The notes under the pieces: generated by a model
What the model was told of the DNA's origin: nothing
Seen by the model: the letters and a program-made list of their open reading frames with translations, nothing else
Database searches by the model: none
NCBI GenBank assembly: GCA_034435395.1
Contig: DAOTXK010000377.1
Span: 1-20,861 of the forward strand
Source: DAOTXK01 sp034435395
Lineage (GTDB): Bacteria; Chloroflexota; Anaerolineae; Aggregatilineales; Ch27
Direction of reading: 5' to 3'
DNA length: 20,861 nucleotides
Made by a program: the position numbers and the translations under genes
Shown here: one piece after another, positions 15,587-20,861 of the stretch
How the letters are laid out: every line of letters starts with the position of its first letter
How positions within the stretch are numbered: position 1 is the first letter of the stretch

Positions 15587-15616
15587 TTGCCGGCGGCCGG
15601 CCCGCTGGCATAAACT
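15587..15616 (+). promoter_or_regulatory. Possible promoter of the zinc-ribbon/FHA gene
   Basis: TTGCCG and TAAACT with an 18-bp spacer lie about 110 bp before the chosen ATG. The match is moderate. Confidence 0.3.
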
Positions 15617-15724
15617 GGCTAATTGTGCGATGATTGAAGCACCATAACACTGACTTCTTGATCGTCAGGCCTTTCCGGCGAAATCACGTGCGAGTCGCCG
15701 TTGGGCACAAAAGAGGGCATAGCC

Positions 15725-16300
15725 ATGCAAGTTTGCGGAAACTGTGGACACACCAACCGCCCCGGTGTGCTGTTCTGCGAGAACTGCGGGACCAGCCTGA
15801 CCGGGCAAGCCGCCGTCGGCACCACCAAATCGTTTGAAGACGACAGCGCTCCCGTGAGCACGCGCGAGCAGGTGGTTGGCGCCGGGACCGATTATTTCGT
15901 GCCAGGCTCATCCCTGCGCATCGATATCGAAGGCGGCCCGGAACCTATCCTCGTCAAGCCAAAACAGGAGTTGATCTTTGGGCGGCGCGACCCGGCGACT
16001 GGAGCCATGCCCGACGTTGACCTGACCCCTTACGCCGGTTATCGCATGGGCGTCAGCCGCCGCCATGCGGCCATCCGCGCCGCCGACGAGAATCACCTTG
16101 ACGTGTGGGACCTGGGCAGCAGCAATGGCACCTTCCTGAACGGCCAGCGGCTTAACGCCCACCGGCCCTATCGCCTGCGGGATGGGGACCGGCTTCGGCT
16201 GGGGCAGATGATCCTCCGCATCTGGTTCCAGCCGCCCGGCGCAGAAAGCGGGTCGCCGCCCGCGGCGGTGGCCAGCGCCGATCCGGAAGAATCGTCGTAG
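15725..16300 (+). CDS. Zinc-ribbon and FHA-domain protein
   Basis: 191 residues from the ATG at 15725, preceded by AGAGGG 7 bases upstream; a TTG at 15701 is possible but less likely. Residues 1-25 carry two CxxC pairs (CGNC and CENC), a zinc ribbon. After a linker, the FHA domain (about 75-170; PF00498) shows FGRRDP, VSRRHAAI, LGSSNGTFLNG and LRDGDRLRLG, the phosphothreonine-binding loop residues. FHA proteins bind Thr-phosphorylated partners of Ser/Thr kinases; no kinase gene is in this window. It is divergent from recA and convergent with the roadblock gene. Confidence 0.93.
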   Translation: MQVCGNCGHTNRPGVLFCENCGTSLTGQAAVGTTKSFEDDSAPVSTREQVVGAGTDYFVPGSSLRIDIEGGPEPILVKPKQELIFGRRDPATGAMPDVDLTPYAGYRMGVSRRHAAIRAADENHLDVWDLGSSNGTFLNGQRLNAHRPYRLRDGDRLRLGQMILRIWFQPPGAESGSPPAAVASADPEESS

Positions 16301-16367
16301 CCGCCGGGTCTCGCCCGCCGGGCCGCGCGCCAGGGCCAGGCAGGTCCCCTGACAGCTCGTCATCAAG

Positions 16368-16392
16368 CGCCCCAACCGTGCTGGTCGGGGCG
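16368..16392 (+). terminator. Possible terminator of the FHA gene
   Basis: A 10-bp stem (CGCCCCAACC/GGTCGGGGCG, one mismatch) closes a 5-base loop and is followed by TTCGTCTC, a weak pyrimidine tail. It lies between two convergent genes. Confidence 0.45.
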
Positions 16393-16484
16393 TTCGTCTC
16401 ACGATTGCGACTGGGCAGCAACAGCCATCCCGTTAACCGATCACGATCCGCGCCCCTCTCAACGGGCGCGCCCGCCCCCCGGCC

Positions 16485-16886
16485 CTATCGGGGTCCCAGC
16501 ACCTCCACCACTTCCTCAGCGGCCTTGCTGGCGGCGAAAAAGGCGCGGTCCAGCCGGGCGTGTTTCTCCAGCAGCACGGCCACCGAAGCCACCCGCCCCG
16601 CCGGGTAAACCAGCATCAGGCCATCTTCCCCTTCCATGAGGATACGATCCAGCCGGCCCTGCGCCAGGCGGTCCAGCGTATTTTCAGCCAGGCCGATCAG
16701 GGTGGCCGCCATGGCTGCCACCTGGGGGCTGTTGGTGGGATTGTCCGCGTCGTCGCGCTCCGGCGGGTAGGAGGCCACCAGCAGGCCGTCCACGTTCACA
16801 ATCACCGAAGCCTTGACGCCGTCGAGGACCACATGCAGCTTCTTCAGCGTGCGTTCCAGGATTTCGCTCCGATACTCCTGAACCAT
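16485..16886 (-). CDS. Roadblock/LC7-domain protein
   Basis: 133 residues from the ATG at 16886, where GGAGAGGG is at proper distance; an ATG two codons earlier abuts that site. The sequence shows the alpha/beta roadblock fold (PF03259): an N-terminal helix, VKASVIVNVDGLLVASY, a helix with PQVAAMAATLIGLAENTLDRL, LDRILMEGEDGLMLVYP and VASVAVLLEK. Related proteins include MglB, the GTPase-activating partner of the Ras-like GTPase MglA. No GTPase gene is adjacent, so the partner may be encoded elsewhere. It may act in the same signalling setting as the FHA protein, an inference from position only. Confidence 0.9.
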   Translation of the reverse strand: MVQEYRSEILERTLKKLHVVLDGVKASVIVNVDGLLVASYPPERDDADNPTNSPQVAAMAATLIGLAENTLDRLAQGRLDRILMEGEDGLMLVYPAGRVASVAVLLEKHARLDRAFFAASKAAEEVVEVLGPR

Positions 16887-17055
16887 GCTCATCCCTCTCC
16901 AAACGGCACGATCACGCCGGCAGGGCGGTCACTGGCGCACTGGCCTGGGCGGTAGTATAGCCCAGAGTGGGCGCTGGCTCCAACCCGCCATGGTTAAGTT
17001 TCTGATACCGTCGCCAGCCACCTCTCGGGCCAGGGGCGCGGGGACGACGACGCGA

Positions 17056-17454
17056 TCACATCACCTTGATCACCTTGCGGGGCCGCAGGCGGAGCACGAT
17101 GATGTCCAGATCGGCCCAGGCGGCGACATCTTTGGCCGCCTGCTCCGGGGCCTCGTAATGGTAGGTCAGCGTCCGCGTCCAGGCGTCGTCCGGGTCTTCC
17201 TCCACGGTGAAGTCGCCCTTGATCAGGTAGCCCGCGCCGTCGCCGGAATCGCCGCCGACCGTCACTGCGCCTTTGGTGTGGCCGCTCAGGACGTGCTGCA
17301 CCTTACGCGTGCTCCGCTCAGCGATGATCACGATGTCGTCGCCATCTAGCATATACCAGACGGGCACGGTATGGGGATAGCCATCTGGTCCGATGGTTGT
17401 CATGCGGGCGATGAGCGGCTTCTGTAGCAGGGCACGGGCGCGTTCGTCGAACAT
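17056..17454 (-). CDS. PPOX-class flavin/F420-dependent protein (pyridoxamine 5'-phosphate oxidase-like)
   Basis: 132 residues from the ATG at 17454, with GAAGGG about a dozen bases upstream; a longer frame reaches 17613 but lacks family-like sequence there. The protein has the split-barrel pattern of PF01243: IARMTTIGPDGYPHTVPVWYML, VIIAERSTRKVQHV, and a strand series ending LRPRKVIKV. Members bind FMN or F420 and include biliverdin and F420-dependent reductases; the substrate is unknown. Together with the gene at the left edge it hints that the organism makes F420. Confidence 0.87.
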   Translation of the reverse strand: MFDERARALLQKPLIARMTTIGPDGYPHTVPVWYMLDGDDIVIIAERSTRKVQHVLSGHTKGAVTVGGDSGDGAGYLIKGDFTVEEDPDDAWTRTLTYHYEAPEQAAKDVAAWADLDIIVLRLRPRKVIKVM

Positions 17455-17765
17455 TATCTTGTTCCCTTCATTGGTGGCCCAACCTGCGCCTGATACAGGT
17501 CGGTGATGGGCATCAATTCCCAGGGCGCTGGCGCTATCCGCAGCAGCACCGCCCGGTGGTTCCCGATTGTACGGAGATGTTTCCTGAACGCCAAATACAG
17601 ATCCGGGGGACATCCCCCGCTGGAGGGAGCGGGCGAGGAATGCCCGGCTGGTAGGCCCGGCCAGGATGGGATACAGTAACGCCGTTTTCCGGGAGAAGCC
17701 AGCGGCAGGCGATGGTTAAACAGGCAAAATACCCCCTGACGCTCTGAACCCTATGCGGCAACTGG
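17455..17765. other. Intergenic part of a long leader region
   Basis: No gene-like frame is found between the PPOX start and the leader hairpin, apart from in-frame extensions of the two flanking genes. There are several GC-rich inverted segments, such as GGGGGA/TCCCCC near 17614-17626 and CCGGCTGG/CCGGCC near 17645-17663. I do not recognise a known riboswitch. Confidence 0.4.
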
Positions 17766-17792
17766 CCACAGGCGCGCTGCCTGCGGTTTTTT
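17766..17792 (+). terminator. Intrinsic terminator in the leader of the acetyltransferase gene
   Basis: CCACAGGC-gcgct-GCCTGCGG forms an 8-bp stem with one mismatch and is followed by six T. It sits about 100 bp before the acetyltransferase ATG, and no plus-strand gene lies upstream within 1.4 kb. It may end a small RNA or act as an attenuator. Confidence 0.55.
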
Positions 17793-17802
17793 GGGTGAGC
17801 GG

Positions 17803-17876
17803 CGGCAGGGAATACCACGGCAGTTCCTTCTGTGGGCGCGAGGGCGGGCTGCCCGGCCCCTGCCAGCGCAGTTTTT
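17803..17876 (+). promoter_or_regulatory. Second structured element with a T-run in the same leader
   Basis: GGCAGGG (about 17804-17810) can pair with CCCTGCC (about 17858-17864), enclosing CCA-CAG/CTG-TGG and GGGC/GCCC hairpins, and is followed by TTTTT at 17872-17876, just before the AAGGAG ribosome site. Confidence 0.35.
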
Positions 17877-17893
17877 ACCATAAGGAGAACACC

Positions 17894-18847
17894 ATGGCAG
17901 CTGGGACGGTCAATGGCGCGGCACCGCGTTTCCTCACCCGGCCCTACCGGCACGAGGACGATTTCTGGCGGGTGCGCAACCTGTTGGTGGAGACCTTCCC
18001 CATCACCGGCCTGGGCTTCAACTGGGAGATCCGCCGCTGGGACGGCAGCCATTTTCACGACGCCGACCCCGCCGCACGCCAGGCATGGCGGGACAAGATT
18101 CACCTGTGGGAAACCGCTGACGGCCAGCTTGCCGGAGCCGCTCACGACGAAGGCGCGCCGGGCTACCCCCATTTGCAGGTCCATCCCGACTACCGGCATC
18201 TTATCGAGGCCGACCTGATCGCCTGGGCGGAGGCACACCTGGCCGCTCCCACGACGGACGGGAAGCGCTCCGTCACCTTTTACGTGTACGAGTACGACTT
18301 CCCGCGCCGCCGCCTGCTGGCCGAGCGCGGCTACCAAAAACTGGAGGCCGGCTGGGTCAACCGCCGGATGTACTTCGGGAACCGTCCGCTGCCGGAGCCG
18401 GTCATGCCCGATGGCTACACCCTGCGCACGGTCGACCCAACCGACGCCGGGGACTGCGCCCAGATCGCGGCGCTGCTCAACGCGGCCTTCAACCGCCAGT
18501 TTCACCAGGGCGAGGACTTCGCCGCCTTTGGCCAGCACGCGCCGTGCTTCCGGCAGGACCTGCACCTGGTGGCGGTCGCGCCAGATGGCACATTCGCGGC
18601 CCATGTGGGCGTGATCGACGACGAGGTCAACCGGCGAGGGCTGTATGAGCCGGTGTGCACGCACCCCGATCACCGCCGCCGAGGCCTGGCGCAGGCGCTC
18701 ATGTTCGAGGGGCTGCGCCGCCTCAAGGCCCTGGGGGCGCGGCAGATCACGGTCGAGACGGGGGACACTATCCCGGCTAACCGCCTCTACGAGTCCATCG
18801 GCTTCACCGAGGCATACCAGGGCTACGCCTGGCGCAAGGTGTGGTAG
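17894..18847 (+). CDS. GNAT-family N-acetyltransferase (two GNAT lobes)
   Basis: 317 residues from the ATG at 17894, preceded by AAGGAG at 7 bases. The C-terminal half is a clear GNAT domain: VCTHPDHRRRGLAQALM carries the acetyl-CoA pyrophosphate-binding motif A, followed by ITVETGDTIPANRLYESIGF. The N-terminal half has the shape of a second, more degenerate GNAT lobe (LTRPYRHEDDFWRVRNLL at the start, and LLAERGYQKLE near residue 150). Two-lobed GNAT proteins usually acylate small amines or antibiotics; the acceptor is unknown. The structured leader before it suggests transcriptional or translational control. A frame extending to 17753 is open but lacks a ribosome site. Confidence 0.9.
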   Translation: MAAGTVNGAAPRFLTRPYRHEDDFWRVRNLLVETFPITGLGFNWEIRRWDGSHFHDADPAARQAWRDKIHLWETADGQLAGAAHDEGAPGYPHLQVHPDYRHLIEADLIAWAEAHLAAPTTDGKRSVTFYVYEYDFPRRRLLAERGYQKLEAGWVNRRMYFGNRPLPEPVMPDGYTLRTVDPTDAGDCAQIAALLNAAFNRQFHQGEDFAAFGQHAPCFRQDLHLVAVAPDGTFAAHVGVIDDEVNRRGLYEPVCTHPDHRRRGLAQALMFEGLRRLKALGARQITVETGDTIPANRLYESIGFTEAYQGYAWRKVW

Positions 18848-18871
18848 GGAGTGGCCTCCGCAAAAGGGCCT

Positions 18872-18896
18872 GGCGATGAGGGATGCCCCCATCGCC
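18872..18896 (-). terminator. Possible terminator of the membrane-protein gene
   Basis: GGCGATG/CATCGCC (7 bp), then one mismatch and GGG/CCC, closes a 3-base loop; on the minus strand TTTT follows after about 5 bases. It is located between convergent genes, 31 bp past the stop of the minus-strand gene. Confidence 0.45.
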
Positions 18897-18926
18897 GGGC
18901 AGGGGCCGCTGACCAGGCGTGGGCGC

Positions 18927-19574
18927 TCAGGCGCGGCGAGAAGTCTGTTTCCGCAGCAGCTTTTTGATGAAAGGGTGCAGCATCCCGCCGATGCCAGCGG
19001 TCAGGGCCATGATGGTGCTGTTGATCAGGGCCATGATCAGGATCGCCTCAAAATCGAGCGGTAGCCCCAGCAGCACCCCTATGACGACTCCCATCAGTAA
19101 GCCGAGGAGAATACCCAGCAGCAGGCCATCCAGGGCCAGGCCCATCAGGAGACCAAGGCCGCCCATAAGCAGGCCCGTACCCAACCCGCCGATGAACGTA
19201 TCCGTCTGGGTTACGGCCAGTTCCTTCAACGCCAGGTCGGTGATGAGGAGCAGCACCGCCGCCGCCGCCACGACAATGGCCGCCATCCACGGCAGGGGAT
19301 AGCCGTTGTGAAGCGCCTGCCAGTACCACAGAGCGGCGATGCCCACCAACGTCACCAGTCCCAGCCAGGGCGCGCCCACGCCGGAAAGCGTGGCGCGGTG
19401 AGTATCCACGCCGGGCAGCAGGCCGATGAAACCGCTGCCCGCCCCCAGCACGGCCACCAGAATCACGGCGAAGAGAAGTGGGTGATAGAGAAAACCGGGC
19501 AAGTCGAATTTGCGCCGCTCCCACGACCACCACTGGGCGCGCCTCTCGGCGGCTGGCAGTTCTTGATAGTCCAC
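18927..19574 (-). CDS. Multi-pass Gly/Leu-rich membrane protein of unknown function
   Basis: 215 residues from a GTG at 19574, preceded by AGGAGG at 6 bases. After a polar N-terminus (about 25 residues) there are roughly five or six hydrophobic segments. The central part (about 120-175) is an unusual run of GLL/GLG/LLMG steps in which glycines are spaced for tight helix packing, similar in look to glycine-zipper segments. The C-terminus is basic (KKLLRKQTSRR), so probably inside. I do not recognise a family. No partner gene is adjacent. Confidence 0.8.
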   Translation of the reverse strand: MDYQELPAAERRAQWWSWERRKFDLPGFLYHPLLFAVILVAVLGAGSGFIGLLPGVDTHRATLSGVGAPWLGLVTLVGIAALWYWQALHNGYPLPWMAAIVVAAAAVLLLITDLALKELAVTQTDTFIGGLGTGLLMGGLGLLMGLALDGLLLGILLGLLMGVVIGVLLGLPLDFEAILIMALINSTIMALTAGIGGMLHPFIKKLLRKQTSRRA

Positions 19575-19741
19575 CGTTTACCTCCTGGCAACTGCACGTT
19601 CGTATGCATGGGAGACACTGCTCCCTTGACTGACGCGCAACAGGCGGATACCTGCACCTGTCCGGCCCCTCAGGGGGCCTCTGAGGGGGGTGAACAAATG
19701 TTATCAGTGGTTACGCAGTTCCAGGTTGACCGTCCTATTTT
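19575..19741. other. Intergenic stretch upstream of the membrane-protein gene
   Basis: No convincing gene. CCTCAGGGGGCCTCTGAGGGG around 19671-19689 is a compact imperfect inverted repeat. The reading frames across it are continuations of shadows of the neighbouring gene and repeat. Confidence 0.4.
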
Positions 19742-19830
19742 GACCACAAAGATACGAAGTTCACGAAGAACACAAAGGTTTTTATGGATTTTCTTCGCGC
19801 TCTTGGTGTGCTTTGTGCCCTTCGTGGTGA
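19742..19830. repeat. Dispersed inverted repeat of the ACCACAAAG type
   Basis: The left arm begins ACCACAAAGATACGAAG and continues in direct near-copies of CACGAAG/CACAAAG; the right arm carries CTTTGTG and CTTCGTGGT, nearly the reverse complement. The translated form, with TTKGTKHTKSAKK and LCVLRELR, is a familiar signature of this repeat in spurious database proteins from Chloroflexota, Cyanobacteria and others. It has no coding capacity and looks like a MITE or REP-like element. Confidence 0.75.
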
Positions 19831-19860
19831 ATGACTCCGGCCAACTGCGTAACTCCTGGC

Positions 19861-19866
19861 TATAAT
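19861..19866 (+). promoter_or_regulatory. -10 box of the right-edge methyltransferase gene
   Basis: A perfect TATAAT 30 bp before the ATG at 19897. No good -35 hexamer is seen at the usual distance, the sequence there belonging partly to the flank of the repeat. Confidence 0.5.
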
Positions 19867-19896
19867 AGGCAGCGACAAAACTGAACCAGCAACGAG

Positions 19897-20861
19897 ATGA
19901 ACAACATGGGGCCAAACCCGACTCCAAAAATTTTTATCGATGCGGACGCAACGGCTGCCCCCCGGCAGCGCTTAGAGTCTCTGTTGGAAGACGATCTCGA
20001 CTTCCATGACCAGGATAGCCGCCAACGTGTTGGCCGCTACGCATCGCACAATTTTCACGCTTTTCCCGCTAAATTCCCGCCTCAACTGCCCCGTAAATTC
20101 ATCAATGCCCTGACAGAACCCGGCGACATTGTGCTGGACCCCATGATGGGATCGGGCACAACAGTTGTCGAGGCGCTGCTGGCCGGGCGACGGGCTGTCG
20201 GGTTTGATATTGATCCCCTGGCTATTCTACTCACCAGGGTGAAAGTTGCCCATCTGGACCCGGCTGAGATGGCCGGGATGGGCCGCGCCATTCTGGAGCG
20301 GGCGGCCGAGGCGGTGAGGAAGGGGAGAGCGCTGACCACGCTGGCCGCGGCGCGCTGGGATAGTAAAACCAGGCGATTCATTGACTACTGGTTTGCCAGG
20401 GAAACGCAGATCGAGCTTTCCGCCCTGGTCTCAGAGATTGAACGAATCCCGGACGCCAAGTGCCGAGAGTTTTTTCAGGTAGTTTTGTCCAGCATTATCA
20501 TCACCAAGTCCGGTGGCGTGTCGCTGGCTTTCGACCTGGCCCATACCAGACCCCATAGAGCCAAGGTTGTCAGGACAAAAACAGGCGATATCCTGCTGGG
20601 GCATGATCTCGCCACGAGTCAGTCCCGTCGGGTCAAACTGCTGACCAAAACTCTACGCTCCCCCCTGGAGGAATTCGAGAAGCGGCTGGATCGCAACCTC
20701 TCAAGCCTGCTGGAGCACACGGCTGACGGGTATCCCCCTGATATCCGGTGGGGGGATGCCCAGCAGTTGCCGCTGGAGGATGCTTCCGCCGATTTGATTG
20801 TCACTTCGCCTCCTTATATATCCAACGCCATCGATTACATGCGCGCCCACAAGTTCTCATT
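19897..20861 (+). CDS. Site-specific DNA methyltransferase (partial, C-terminus cut off)
   Basis: The frame is open from the ATG at 19897 to the window edge (321 codons); an ATG at 19906 is an alternative start. After YASHNFHAFPAKFPPQLP comes LDPMMGSGTTVVEALL (AdoMet-binding motif I, residues about 80-95) and VGFDIDPLA; the catalytic motif IV, TSPPY with AIDYMRAHK, appears only at about residue 303. Motif I before motif IV, with SPPY, points to an N4-cytosine or N6-adenine enzyme of the PF01555 superfamily with a long region between. It may be a solitary methylase or part of a defence system continuing to the right. By eye its GC is lower than in the housekeeping genes here. Confidence 0.9.
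   Translation, partial: MNNMGPNPTPKIFIDADATAAPRQRLESLLEDDLDFHDQDSRQRVGRYASHNFHAFPAKFPPQLPRKFINALTEPGDIVLDPMMGSGTTVVEALLAGRRAVGFDIDPLAILLTRVKVAHLDPAEMAGMGRAILERAAEAVRKGRALTTLAAARWDSKTRRFIDYWFARETQIELSALVSEIERIPDAKCREFFQVVLSSIIITKSGGVSLAFDLAHTRPHRAKVVRTKTGDILLGHDLATSQSRRVKLLTKTLRSPLEEFEKRLDRNLSSLLEHTADGYPPDIRWGDAQQLPLEDASADLIVTSPPYISNAIDYMRAHKFS

Noticed and set aside
17701..17765. Slight resemblance of the acetyltransferase leader to fluoride or c-di-GMP riboswitch fragments
   Set aside because: Only short scattered matches; the required helices and spacing are missing, and the downstream gene is not a typical target.
17534..18892. Minus-strand frame of 452 codons
   Set aside because: Antisense to the GNAT acetyltransferase, whose motif A and ribosome site are convincing.

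Overview
The window looks like chromosomal DNA from a high-GC bacterium, most likely a member of the Chloroflexota (Anaerolineae-like). This is inferred from four things: a Pro/Thr-rich linker between a transmembrane segment and an extracytoplasmic domain in the TIR protein, two F420/flavin-type small oxidoreductases, a roadblock protein next to an FHA protein, and a short inverted repeat of the ACCACAAAG type that is common in such genomes. No rRNA, tRNA, CRISPR array or complete insertion sequence was recognised. Most genes are on the minus strand in short units.

Left part (1-4623): a cut-off deazaflavin-dependent nitroreductase-family gene; a histidine phosphatase; a TIR-TM-SH3-like protein; then, on the plus strand, a two-CxxC glutaredoxin-like protein and a small DUF1858-like protein. 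A relic of an endonuclease/exonuclease/phosphatase gene follows. After it come a histone-H1-like Lys/Ala/Pro-rich protein with its own promoter and terminator, and a pterin-4a-carbinolamine dehydratase.

Middle (4741-9354): a 665-residue subtilisin-like protease (minus) is divergent from an exported cyclophilin (plus, TTG start), followed by a membrane-anchored alpha/beta hydrolase.

Accessory block (9600-13670): two tandem paralogous proteins with a transmembrane segment at each end (minus) form a family I do not recognise. They are divergent from an AT-richer restriction-modification pair (D12-class adenine methylase and a PD-(D/E)XK, probably SacI-family, endonuclease). Nearly identical intrinsic terminators lie at 9608-9634 and 13638-13665.

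Right part (13694-20861): a DUF6882-like gene downstream of recA (minus), with a recA promoter overlapped by a palindrome; a zinc-ribbon/FHA protein; a roadblock/LC7 protein; a PPOX-type flavin/F420 protein; a two-lobed GNAT acetyltransferase behind a structured, terminator-bearing leader; a Gly/Leu-rich membrane protein; a dispersed inverted repeat; and a cut-off DNA methyltransferase with a TATAAT promoter element.

The best candidates for something undescribed are the tandem two-anchor paralogs (9659-11303), the leader before the acetyltransferase, and the TIR protein with an extracytoplasmic domain. I did not find one clearly coherent new multi-gene system.
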